DNA of 11,966 bases from Prevotella sp. CAG:891. GTDB taxonomy: Bacteria > Bacteroidota > Bacteroidia > Bacteroidales > Bacteroidaceae. The position numbers were made by a program, and so were the translations under genes. The notes below the pieces were generated by a model, which saw only the letters and a program-made list of their open reading frames with translations, made no database searches and was not told the DNA's origin. Positions 5,814-11,966 of this stretch are shown here, piece by piece; position 1 is the first letter of the stretch; each line of letters begins with the position of its first letter. Location of the stretch: the NCBI GenBank assembly GCA_000437675.1, contig FR901761.1:13030-24995 (forward strand). Reading direction: 5' to 3'.

Positions 5814-6597
5814 ATGACTAAAGAAACACTCCTTATGCAATACCAATCCGAGTGCCTGTCGGCTCTCAAATCAGCCAGCGAATATACACAAACCTTTTGA
5901 AAAAACGTTCATGGACACCATGAAAATATTCATGGCCATTCCAGATCGTAAAAATTTCCTTCAATTGGGCAGATATGGCTGTTTCTCAGAACAGACTTAT
6001 CGTAATCTTTTTGAGCATGAAACTTTCGACTGGTTTGCGTTCAACGGCTCTATCATCAGCAAGCATCTCACAGGCAAAAGAAAAGCCATTGCCATCGTTC
6101 CTTCCTATATCCCCAAATCAGGCAAGAAGACACCTTGGATAGGTTACTTCTGGTCTGGTTGTGCAGGAGAGTACAAGCGCGGATTGGAAATCATGGGCAT
6201 CGCTGTCATTGACATCGATAACCATGAATGCATGACTTTAGGTTCCATTCAGACACCGAATTGCAAGACCTTGGATAATATGGACAAGAACCTCGTTGAC
6301 TGGTACAGCAGCTATCTTATCAGTAGAAAAGAAAAGATACAGAGCATATCCAGAACGGTGGTTGCAGACGCATTCTTTTCCAAGGAAACTTTCGTAACGC
6401 CTATGTGTGAGAACGATTTCCATGTCATCAGCCGCTTTCGGAATGACGCAATCCTGTACTATCCGACATTGGAAAAGAAAACAGGAAAACGTGGTCATCC
6501 CAAGTGGTTTGACGGTAGGATTGACTTTGCCAATCTGGCTCTGACCCGGTGCAAGGAATACGAGGTAAACAAGGGAAAGCTATACGGATTGAGGGTA
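5814..6597 (+). pseudogene. N-terminal part of a DDE transposase, frameshifted and truncated
   Basis: The reading begins at ATG 5814 (MTKETLLMQYQSECLSALKS) and hits TGA at 5898-5900. Similarity resumes one frame over with FEKTFMDTM. One extra T in the TTTT run at 5895-5898 explains the break. The downstream frame, open from ATG 5911, carries KSGKKTPWIGYFWSGCAGEY and VADAFFSK (Asp153 of that frame, likely second catalytic Asp). The first catalytic Asp is expected in an IDPSYI motif but reads IVPSYI (GTT at 6097-6099). Similarity stops after KLYGLRV at about 6597, where resident sequence begins; the frame then runs as noise to 6657. The C-terminal third of the same transposase type is at 1571-1855. 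This copy cannot be active. Confidence 0.8.
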
Positions 6598-6605
6598 TCG
6601 CGAAG

Positions 6606-6636
6606 TTCGCCACGGAAGTGCTACTTGCTTACTTTG
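6606..6636 (+). promoter_or_regulatory. Candidate promoter for the secreted-protein gene
   Basis: TTCG (6606-6609), 19 bp, TTACTTTG (6629-6636) is a near match to TTTG-N19-21-TAnnTTTG, one mismatch in each box. Transcription would start near 6643, about 30 nt before ATG 6673. It lies directly right of the transposase break, so the resident promoter seems to have survived. Confidence 0.4.
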
Positions 6637-6672
6637 GGCAGCGCAGATTTACACTAATTCTTTTTTTTGACT

Positions 6673-7503
6673 ATGAAACGAACTACCATGTTTACGGGTA
6701 TGCTGGCCGGCATCGTGCTGCTGGTCATGTCGGTTTTGAGTGCCTCAACGGCCTATGCCCAATCTGCCGGAACGGCGAAAAATGTTGCCAAACAAACTTC
6801 GGTTTCCACGGCCAAACCGGCTAACGGCTGGCTCATGACGAAGGAGGGCATCTGCCCGGTAAAAATAGGTATGCGGTTGGCCGATTTGCCCAAACGGGTC
6901 AATGGGCTTTACAGCCAGATTGTGCCGATTACCGACGACCTTATCAACCTGAAACAGGGCAACGAATCGCTGCAACTGAAAGTCAACGGGGGCATTATCC
7001 GGGGCATCACCATTTACTCAAAACTGGTTAAAGTAAAGGTGGGCAGCAAGTTTTTCAGTTTGAATGGCAACTTCGACAACTTATGTCAACAGCCGGGTGT
7101 AACCCTTTCGCCCAGCCACAAACGGGCTGAATACAAAGGGATAACGGCCGAAGACTACGAGGGCTGCATCAGTGCATTCTACATTGGCGAGGTGTACGAC
7201 TTGATTCACACGCAGCTTAAAACTTTAAAAAGGCGACAGGAGCAACCTCTCCGAACAGGGAGTGATTGTTTCTGTCGCCTTTTTTGGGGGCTGCATCACT
7301 TGTGCGCATACCCCAAAGTTGCGCGTACGGATGTTATTTTTCAGCAGGATTTGTTTTTGCGTTTGCAGTACCGTTCGCACTGTGCACAGATGTCATACCC
7401 CAGCATCGCTCCCAAAATAAAGTCTTCTTCGGGCGAAAGCAGGTTGAGCGGACGGTCTGCCAGGAAACGGATGGCCCGTATGCACTCAGGGCGTCCAAAG
7501 TAG
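6673..7503 (+). CDS. Secreted protein of unknown function, 3' end probably extended by a lost stop
   Basis: ATG 6673 gives a clear signal peptide (MKRTTMFTGMLAGIVLLVMS, cleavage likely after TAYA at residue 29), so the product is exported. The mature part contains GICPVKIGMRLADLPKRVNG near residues 56-75 and a basic, beta-rich middle (KVKVGSKFFSLNGNFDN). I do not recognise the family. The frame runs to 7503, but it reads through a strong bidirectional terminator at 7227-7285 and then antisense to the DUF2023 gene. Both other frames have a stop just before the hairpin (7218-7220 and 7226-7228). A single-base indel near the 3' end probably extended an original protein of about 183 residues. Residues after roughly 185 are unlikely to be meaningful. 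A TTG at 6667 is a less likely start. Confidence 0.6.
   Translation: MKRTTMFTGMLAGIVLLVMSVLSASTAYAQSAGTAKNVAKQTSVSTAKPANGWLMTKEGICPVKIGMRLADLPKRVNGLYSQIVPITDDLINLKQGNESLQLKVNGGIIRGITIYSKLVKVKVGSKFFSLNGNFDNLCQQPGVTLSPSHKRAEYKGITAEDYEGCISAFYIGEVYDLIHTQLKTLKRRQEQPLRTGSDCFCRLFWGLHHLCAYPKVARTDVIFQQDLFLRLQYRSHCAQMSYPSIAPKIKSSSGESRLSGRSARKRMARMHSGRPK
7227..7285. terminator. Strong bidirectional terminator, built on a 48-nt repeat
   Basis: AAAAAGGCGACAG (7227-7239) pairs perfectly over 13 bp with CTGTCGCCTTTTT (7272-7284), and T residues run to 7285. An inner stem CTC-CC/GGGAG closes around GAACA. U runs are available in both directions, so it can end the plus gene at 6673 and the minus flavodoxin-DUF2023 operon. 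Confidence 0.85.
7232..7279 (+). repeat. Dispersed 48-nt hairpin repeat, copy 1
   Basis: It starts GGCGACAGGAGCAACC and ends CTGTCGCC. It has the same length and layout as 8805-8852, including the shared central CTCTCCGAAC. The outer stems differ by paired changes (GGCGACAG/CTGTCGCC against GGCGGCAG/CTGCCGCC). Confidence 0.75.
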
Positions 7504-7703
7504 AGGTTAACACTCGTGTCTGAAGCAGGCTGTATTAAAAAATCAATGTGCTGGCTCCTCAGGCGCGATGTGGCAAAGGCTTCGTACTTTCGGTTCACCG
7601 TATAGAGCACCATGCGGCGCACACCTTTCTTATACTCGTACACGTGATTCAAAAAAACCTTCAGGTCTGCCGGGAGAATGTTGGAGCATGAAATCTGAGT
7701 CAT
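7341..7703 (-). CDS. DUF2023-family protein, flavodoxin partner gene
   Basis: A 120-residue soluble protein without a signal peptide. The sequence resembles DUF2023: PADLKVFLNHVYEYKKGVRR near 11-30, RKYEAFATSRL and FFGRPECI-like YFGRPECIRAI near 68-78, with a Cys-bearing tail GYDICAQCERYCKRKNKSC. The family has no established function but is repeatedly found next to flavodoxin genes in Bacteroidetes. Here it begins 27 bp after the flavodoxin stop on the same strand, so the two are almost certainly one operon. The C-terminal Cys cluster (CAQC and later Cys) could bind metal or take part in redox exchange with flavodoxin, which is speculation. The operon ends at the terminator at 7227-7285. Confidence 0.75.
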   Translation of the reverse strand: MTQISCSNILPADLKVFLNHVYEYKKGVRRMVLYTVNRKYEAFATSRLRSQHIDFLIQPASDTSVNLYFGRPECIRAIRFLADRPLNLLSPEEDFILGAMLGYDICAQCERYCKRKNKSC

Positions 7704-7730
7704 AAAGCTAAAGCGTAAAGCAAGGAAACA

Positions 7731-8237
7731 TCAACAGTTTTTCTTCAGTTCTGCGACCCAGGCACTGAGGCGGGCGGCAGTTTTGTCGCTTTCGTTCACT
7801 TCGTCGAGCGCAAGGCCCACAAAGCAACCATCGACTACAGCGGCTGAACTTTCGAACGTGTAGTCGTCGGTGCTGACGCTGTTGCCAATGAAGGTGCATC
7901 CTGTATCCTTCAGACTTTCATAAAGAAAACCGATTCCGTCGCAAAAGGTTTCGCAAAACGACTCGGAGTCGCCGCAGCCAAACAGGGCCACGCATTTGCC
8001 GTGTAAATCCATTCCTTTCAGCACATCCATGGCATCATACCAATCGTCCTGCACGTCTCCGCTGCCCCAGGTCGAGGTGCCCAGAACCAGCACATCGTAG
8101 GTGTTGACCAGTTCTTCCGTCAGTTTATTGGCGCTGTGCACGTCATTGTCTGCTACTCCTAATTCGCCGGCCAGTTGTGCAGCCAGTCCTTCGCAGGTTC
8201 CGGTGCTGGAACCATAAAAAATTCCGATTTTATGCAT
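7731..8237 (-). CDS. fldA: Flavodoxin, long-chain type
   Basis: From ATG 8237 the protein has 168 residues, the usual length for long-chain flavodoxins, which carry electrons in the cytoplasm using bound FMN. The FMN phosphate loop is GSSTGTCE at 9-16. Trp57 in TSTWGSGD stacks on the flavin in relatives. FGCGDSESFCETFCD at 86-100 is the second flavin loop, where many members have Tyr at the position of Phe94. DDYTFESS and VGLALDE near 124-145 are typical of the C-terminal half. It is unusually rich in Cys. The frame is open up to 8324, but a consensus -7 box at 8268-8275 lies inside that extension, so the start is at 8237 (or the adjacent ATG 8240). DUF2023 follows 27 bp downstream. Confidence 0.92.
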   Translation of the reverse strand: MHKIGIFYGSSTGTCEGLAAQLAGELGVADNDVHSANKLTEELVNTYDVLVLGTSTWGSGDVQDDWYDAMDVLKGMDLHGKCVALFGCGDSESFCETFCDGIGFLYESLKDTGCTFIGNSVSTDDYTFESSAAVVDGCFVGLALDEVNESDKTAARLSAWVAELKKNC

Positions 8238-8267
8238 CATGTAAATATTTTGAATGGTTTGCATCGG

Positions 8268-8298
8268 CAAAAGTAGACACTCTTGGGCTTCTCGGAAA
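8268..8298 (-). promoter_or_regulatory. Promoter of the flavodoxin-DUF2023 operon
   Basis: On the minus strand, TTTC (8295-8298), 19 bp, TACTTTTG (8268-8275) fits the Bacteroidetes consensus with one mismatch in the upstream box. Transcription would start near 8261, about 20 nt before the flavodoxin ATG, which rules out the longer reading frame from 8324. Confidence 0.6.
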
Positions 8299-8545
8299 TA
8301 CCTAAATTTTGGGATTTTGCGCATTTCGTTCGATGGCGTGCCTGCTGTTCATTATTTTTTCGGTAAAATCAAGTAAACTTCTTGGCAGCATTGTGTGGAA
8401 GTTGGATTAACAAATACCTTAATAAAGGTAAAACAAATGCCTTCACTGCTACATGCCATTGAGTGCGAATGCTGCGTACGGCGAACCGGATTTGTTGTTT
8501 TTACGAAAGTGCTGATTATCAATAATTCCAAGATTGTTATAACTG
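8299..8545. other. Intergenic DNA before the tandem repeat
   Basis: I see no supported gene here. A frame opens at GTG 8395 (ATG at 8437) and runs through the tandem repeat to 8661, but its first half resembles nothing I know. A short palindrome, TACCTT-AATA-AAGGTA, lies at 8415-8430. Confidence 0.3.
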
Positions 8546-8650
8546 GCTCGGAACTAATTCAAACAAGCTCGGAACTAATTTCAACAAGCTCGGAACTAAT
8601 TTCAACAAACTCGGAACTAATTTCAACAAACTCGGAACTAATTTCAACAA
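8546..8650 (+). repeat. Five tandem copies of a 21-bp unit
   Basis: The units start at 8546, 8567, 8588, 8609 and 8630. The consensus is GCTCGGAACTAATTTCAACA plus a final A. Unit 1 has AATTCAAAC in place of AATTTCAAC, units 1-3 begin GCTCGG and units 4-5 begin ACTCGG. Because 21 is a multiple of three, one frame stays open and reads SELISTN/S five times. There are no unique spacers, so it is not CRISPR. From 8651 to 8804 I see nothing. Confidence 0.95.
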
Positions 8651-8800
8651 TCGCTGAATAAATTTGAAGGATGAGCTGGTTCGCTGTTTTAACAGGGGAA
8701 AACGGAGGGAATAGAGGAGGACATATTTTAAGAAGTTTTACACGCAGAGCGGATTACCTTATTAACATTTGGCGCAGATTGACTGGTGAAACTGCACAGT

Positions 8801-8852
8801 AAAAGGCGGCAGGAACAATCTCTCCGAACGAGGAGGGATGATTCCTGCCGCC
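8801..8852 (-). terminator. Terminator after the DUF4923-type lipoprotein gene
   Basis: In the leftward direction the stem GGCGGCAGGAA pairs perfectly over 11 bp with TTCCTGCCGCC and is followed by TTTT (8804-8801). An inner 8-bp stem with one G-U pair sits beyond a small internal loop. It begins 31 bp past the stop at 8884. No T run follows on the plus side. Confidence 0.7.
8805..8852 (+). repeat. Dispersed 48-nt hairpin repeat, copy 2
   Basis: It starts GGCGGCAGGAACAATC and ends CCTGCCGCC, with the same 48-nt length as 7232-7279 and the same CTCTCCGAAC core. Relative to the gene it terminates, it is in the opposite orientation to copy 1, so the repeat seems to serve as a terminator either way round. 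Confidence 0.75.
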
Positions 8853-8883
8853 ATGTGAAATATGCGACTAATTTGTTGTACGC

Positions 8884-9570
8884 TTATTTTTCGAGCTGAA
8901 TGCCGATGTACATGCCTTCGTAGTTGCTCAGCAATGCGCTCATGGCTTTCAACGTCGTGCTGTTGCCGATGGCTGCCACTTTTTTCACGATGCCCAGCAG
9001 TTTGTCGCTTTCAAACAGCAAACTGAGTTTACCGTTCTTCACCACCACCTTAGGCGTCATGCTGCCCAATCCGGCCAGGTAAGTCATCTTCAAGGTTTTA
9101 TTTTTCACGTCGAGCGTATAATTACCCGTAATGGTGCGTCCGCCGATAATGGCTGTATAGGTTTTATCTTCGTTGAAGGTAAACGAGCAAGCGCCTTGCT
9201 TCACACCGATTTTTGCCAAATGCGTATTGAGCTGTTCTTCGAGCTTTTTCGAAGCCACTGCACCACCGGCTTGTGCCAACAGGTTTTCGCTTTCGAACAC
9301 ACAGTCGGAACTTGTGTAGTTCCAGGTGCCCAACAAACTTTTTTCAGTCAGCGTGGTACCCGAACCCAACAGATTGCCCAGCAAATTGCCCAACAGCGAC
9401 TCCGTGTCGAAACCCTGCTGCTGATTATTTTCAACCACGGTGTTACCGTTTTGGTTCATACCGCCGGCCAAAGCTTGACCTACATTTTGCAACACATTGC
9501 TGCTCGTTCCGCAACTCGTCAGCAAAAAACCGCAAGCTGCGATTGCCGAAAGAAATGAATACTTCGTCAT
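8884..9570 (-). CDS. DUF4923-type lipoprotein
   Basis: From ATG 9570 the 228-residue product has a lipoprotein signal (MTKYSFLSAIAACGFLLTSC; lipobox LTSC with Cys20), so it should be a lipid-anchored envelope protein. A low-complexity Asn/Gln/Gly linker follows. The domain begins LLGTWNYTSSDCVFESENLL and includes ACSFTFNEDKTYTAIIGGRT and GNYTLDVKNKTLKMTY, a lipocalin-like beta pattern that matches DUF4923 of Bacteroidales as I recall it. No ligand or enzyme activity can be inferred. The frame is open up to 9669, but the signal peptide and lipobox fix the start at 9570. The gene stands alone, with a hairpin terminator 31 bp downstream. Confidence 0.75.
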   Translation of the reverse strand: MTKYSFLSAIAACGFLLTSCGTSSNVLQNVGQALAGGMNQNGNTVVENNQQQGFDTESLLGNLLGNLLGSGTTLTEKSLLGTWNYTSSDCVFESENLLAQAGGAVASKKLEEQLNTHLAKIGVKQGACSFTFNEDKTYTAIIGGRTITGNYTLDVKNKTLKMTYLAGLGSMTPKVVVKNGKLSLLFESDKLLGIVKKVAAIGNSTTLKAMSALLSNYEGMYIGIQLEK

Positions 9571-9751
9571 GATTACAACTATTATATATAGATATGTGTA
9601 ATGAATAGGCATGGATGAAAATAGAACCCAATGCGGCGCAAATTTGGCAATTCCAGCCGATTCAACCAATACAAATGGCTAAATTCGACTAAAAAATCAA
9701 CCAAAAGGCTGTTTTTGTTGTCCAAACTTCCTTTTTTACGGCATTATTGCT

Positions 9752-9759
9752 TTAATTTG
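9752..9759 (+). promoter_or_regulatory. Possible -7 box for the YihY-family gene
   Basis: TTAATTTG differs from TAnnTTTG at one base and lies about 80 nt before ATG 9842. There is no clear upstream TTTG. I see no confident promoter for the divergent lipoprotein gene in 9571-9751. Confidence 0.3.
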
Positions 9760-9841
9760 CAGTAAGCAGGGTGTATGGCTCACCGGGGCTTCGGTTTACC
9801 CACGCGCTTGCATGCATCCATCCAAAAACTGTTTTTACGTT

Positions 9842-11185
9842 ATGAAGATAATCCAGAAATTTCGCGTTTGGTACCGTTGGGCCTTCCGTTTCGTAACTCA
9901 CGACATGTGGGAAAGCGGAACCCGCGCCGGGCGGAGTGCATTAGCCGGCATCGTTAAACGTCTGTATCTGACAACCCGCATATTTTTTCGCGAGGAATTG
10001 AGTTTCCGTGCCTCAGCACTGACCTATTCCTCGCTGCTTTCGGTGGTGCCCATTCTCGCCATAGTTTTTGCCATAGCCAAAGGTTTCGGCCTCGTTGAAT
10101 TTACCGAACAATGGATTCGAAGCAACATCGTGGCCAAACCCGAATTTATCGACACCTTGGTGGGCTTTGTTCAATCGTATCTGAACCACACCCAAGGCGG
10201 AATTTTCTTAGGCTTCGGCTTCATCATGCTGCTTTGGACACTCATCAGCCTCACCGACTCCATCGAAACGGCCTTCAACGTCATTTGGCAAGTAGACCGC
10301 CCGCGTTCAATATTCAGAATGCTCACCGACTACACGGCCATATTTTTTCTGTTGCCCATATTTATTGTTGTGAGCAGCGGTCTGACCATTTTCATCTATT
10401 CTGCTGCCAGCCAGTATGTGCCCGATGTGCTCCTGCTGCGTCCTGTGGCTCTTTTCCTGGTGCAGCTGCTGCCCTACCTCATTGTGTGTCTGTTTTTTTC
10501 AGGACTGTTTGCCTTTATGCCCAACACCCACGTCAAAGTGTCGAGCGCACTCAAGGCTGGCATCCCCACCGGCATACTCTTTCAGTTACTGCAAATAGGT
10601 TATGTACATTCGCAAATGTGGCTCACCTCGTACAATGCCATTTATGGTTCGTTTGCCGCACTTCCCCTGTTCATGCTGCTCTGCCAAATAGCCTGGATGC
10701 TGGTTCTGTTTGGCGGCACGCTGTGCTACGTGGACCAAAACATACACAGCTTTTACTACGGGCACGACGATGTGCGCCTTTCGCGCCTCGACCACGACTG
10801 CCTCAGCATACGCCTGGTCACCACCATTTGCCGACGCTTTGCACGCGCCGAAACCCCACTGACTGCTACCGAACTGGCCGATATCGAAAAACTGCATCTG
10901 CGCATCGTCACCGAATTGCTTAGCGAACTCACACGCGCCGGTGTCATCATGGCCATCTCAGACGATGGAAAAAACACGGGCATCAAATACGTTCCGGCCT
11001 CCGATATTCACCGCATCACGGTGGTGTCACTGCTCGAAACGCTCGACCGCATAGGCGAAAACATACACCCCAACACGCCGGACGAATGGATCGATTTCTG
11101 CAAAAAACGACGGGCCATTTTCGGTGAATCGTTCAGCCAAACGCCGCTGCACCTGCTACCCGAATCAGCAGTCAAAAAGCCCTAA
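9842..11185 (+). CDS. YihY/BrkB-family inner membrane protein
   Basis: A 447-residue integral membrane protein (start ATG 9842; ATG 9812 would add ten residues unlike the family). The YihY/BrkB core spans about residues 40-300 with around six membrane segments, at roughly 62-83, 119-140, 163-186, 200-225, 238-256 and 270-296. Signature blocks are FRASALTYSSLLSVVP at 55-70, NVIWQVDRPRS at 146-156 and YNAIYGSFAALP at 264-275. Family members were once labelled RNase BN, which is no longer accepted; their role is unsettled, with transport or envelope functions proposed. A soluble tail of about 145 residues (FARAETPLTATELAD and LLSELTRAGVI) resembles a winged-helix domain, which occurs in many Bacteroidetes homologs. 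It probably sits on the cytoplasmic side. Confidence 0.87.
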   Translation: MKIIQKFRVWYRWAFRFVTHDMWESGTRAGRSALAGIVKRLYLTTRIFFREELSFRASALTYSSLLSVVPILAIVFAIAKGFGLVEFTEQWIRSNIVAKPEFIDTLVGFVQSYLNHTQGGIFLGFGFIMLLWTLISLTDSIETAFNVIWQVDRPRSIFRMLTDYTAIFFLLPIFIVVSSGLTIFIYSAASQYVPDVLLLRPVALFLVQLLPYLIVCLFFSGLFAFMPNTHVKVSSALKAGIPTGILFQLLQIGYVHSQMWLTSYNAIYGSFAALPLFMLLCQIAWMLVLFGGTLCYVDQNIHSFYYGHDDVRLSRLDHDCLSIRLVTTICRRFARAETPLTATELADIEKLHLRIVTELLSELTRAGVIMAISDDGKNTGIKYVPASDIHRITVVSLLETLDRIGENIHPNTPDEWIDFCKKRRAIFGESFSQTPLHLLPESAVKKP

Positions 11186-11237
11186 ACGGCTACAGGCCCG
11201 AACCTGCTTTTGCAACCGGGTTGCGCAATGAAGTTCG

Positions 11238-11245
11238 TAACTTTG
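11238..11245 (+). promoter_or_regulatory. -7 box upstream of the metal ATPase gene
   Basis: TAACTTTG matches TAnnTTTG exactly and would place the transcript start near 11252, about 40 nt before ATG 11292. A TTTG at 11209-11212 lies 25 bp upstream, further than usual. Confidence 0.5.
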
Positions 11246-11291
11246 CTCGTAAATTTAAAACTACACATACAGACATAGCCATTTAAAAGTT

Positions 11292-11966
11292 ATGAACCAC
11301 TCATCTCACCCAGCGCACACACATCATCACAACCACGACCATGCACATAATCATGGAAACGACCATGACCACGAACACAGCCATGCACACCATCACGCAC
11401 ACGACCACGCAGCAGATGGTGGCTGCGGTTGTTGCTGCCATCACGCACACAGCCATGCCGAAGAGCCGCTATGGCGTGCCTGCCTGCCCATGATTGTTTC
11501 GGCCCTGTTGCTCGTTGCAGGTCTGATTGTCCGAACGGACAACCGGCTGTCCTTGCTACTTTTCGTTTTAGCCTATTTGCCGGTAAGCCTGCCCGTCATG
11601 CGGTCCGCCTGGAGCGAAATGCGCCACGGGGCCTGGGCCAACGAATTTACGCTGATGCTGCTGGCTTCAATCGGGGCCTTTGCCATTGGCGAATACCCCG
11701 AAGCCGTGGGTGTTATGTTGTTCTATGCCGTCGGCGAGTTTTTTCAGGAACGCGCCGTTAAGCGCGCACGCGCCGACATTCGCGCCCTCGTCAGTATGCG
11801 CCCCGAAGCGGCCACACTGATTCAGCCCGACGGAACCCGGCAACAAACTAACCCTGAACTCATCGCCACCCAATCAGTCATCGAGGTGCTGCCCGGCGAA
11901 AGAGTACCCCTCGACGGTGAACTGATGAACGATACAGCTGAATTCGACACGGCTGCACTCACGGGC
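11292..11966 (+). CDS. Heavy-metal P1B-type ATPase (Zn/Cd-type), 5' part only
   Basis: The frame runs from ATG 11292 to the window end (225 residues). The first 55 residues hold 23 His, many alternating with Asp or Ala, and a Cys cluster (Cys45, 47, 48, 49), a metal-binding tail instead of the usual folded GMxCxxC domain. Membrane segments follow at about 63-82, 88-105 and 115-145, including FTLMLLASIGAFAIGEYPEA. Then comes the start of the actuator domain with VLPGERVPLDGEL and DTAALTG, the beginning of the TGES loop cut by the edge. This layout fits ZntA/CadA-like exporters of Zn, Cd or Pb. The ion-selecting CPC motif and DKTGT site lie outside the window, so the ion is inferred from the His-rich tail. 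Confidence 0.9.
   Translation, partial: MNHSSHPAHTHHHNHDHAHNHGNDHDHEHSHAHHHAHDHAADGGCGCCCHHAHSHAEEPLWRACLPMIVSALLLVAGLIVRTDNRLSLLLFVLAYLPVSLPVMRSAWSEMRHGAWANEFTLMLLASIGAFAIGEYPEAVGVMLFYAVGEFFQERAVKRARADIRALVSMRPEAATLIQPDGTRQQTNPELIATQSVIEVLPGERVPLDGELMNDTAEFDTAALTG

Larger units (their letters stand above)
1571..6597 (+). mobile_element. Restriction-modification island bracketed by two halves of one IS type
   Basis: The 3' half of an IS (1571-1880) lies left of the RM genes and the 5' half (5765-6597) lies right, both on the plus strand, so the candidate IS ends face the island. The interior (about 1881-5764) is visibly richer in A+T than the resident genes either side. This is consistent with a decayed composite transposon whose outer IS ends were deleted, or with integration of a circular IS-plus-RM form broken inside the transposase gene. 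Both halves are defective, so present mobility by this IS would need a transposase supplied elsewhere. Confidence 0.55.

Noticed and set aside
8546..8650. CRISPR array
   Set aside because: The repeats are directly adjacent with no spacers, and no cas genes are present.
8395..8661. 88-codon frame through the 21-bp repeats as a gene
   Set aside because: The repeat length alone keeps the frame open. The non-repeat half has no recognisable features and no good start signal, so I list only the repeat.
10111..10923. 270-codon plus frame inside the YihY-family gene
   Set aside because: It is a shifted-frame shadow of a well-supported membrane protein, with improbable His/Arg/Pro-rich composition.
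11212..11224. GCAAC-CGG-GTTGC as terminator of the YihY-family gene
   Set aside because: The stem is only 5 bp with no T run after it.

Overview
The window looks like chromosomal DNA of a Bacteroidales bacterium, probably near Prevotellaceae. The evidence is the set of resident genes (DUF4105 envelope protein, flavodoxin paired with DUF2023, DUF4923-type lipoprotein, YihY/BrkB membrane protein, His-rich metal P-type ATPase) and several -7 boxes matching the Bacteroidetes promoter consensus TAnnTTTG. No rRNA, tRNA or CRISPR array was seen.

Layout. 1-958 (minus): 3'-truncated DUF4105 gene with its promoter near 1044-1051. 1276-1855: two transposase remnants of different IS types, joined tail to tail. 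1881-5764: an AT-rich restriction-modification island. 5765-6597: the 5' half of the same IS type whose 3' half lies at 1571-1880. 6606 onward is resident sequence again: a secreted protein gene (plus), converging on a flavodoxin-DUF2023 operon (minus), a 21-bp tandem repeat array, a DUF4923-type lipoprotein (minus), a YihY/BrkB-family gene (plus) and the 5' part of a metal-transporting P-type ATPase (plus, cut by the window end).

The island encodes a MunI-like type II system. A small XRE regulator and an MT-A70 (M.MunI-like) adenine methyltransferase run rightward. They converge, across a bidirectional terminator, on a MunI/EcoRI-fold endonuclease that is preceded by a C-protein-like controller with one base between the genes. 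Divergent from the controller is a second methyltransferase, of the beta N6-adenine/N4-cytosine class, with a C-terminal extension of about 130 residues that I do not recognise. The island therefore has one endonuclease, two unrelated methyltransferases and two regulators. The likely target is CAATTG, by homology to MunI.

The most unusual structural signal is the order of the IS fragments. The C-terminal half of the transposase is left of the island and the N-terminal half is right of it, on the same strand, with candidate inverted repeats facing the island. A simple insertion into one IS would give the opposite order. The arrangement fits a composite element that lost its outer ends, or a circular IS-plus-island molecule opened inside the transposase gene. 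Two other items stand out in the resident DNA: a 48-nt hairpin repeat present twice with compensatory stem changes, and a five-copy 21-bp tandem repeat with no known role.
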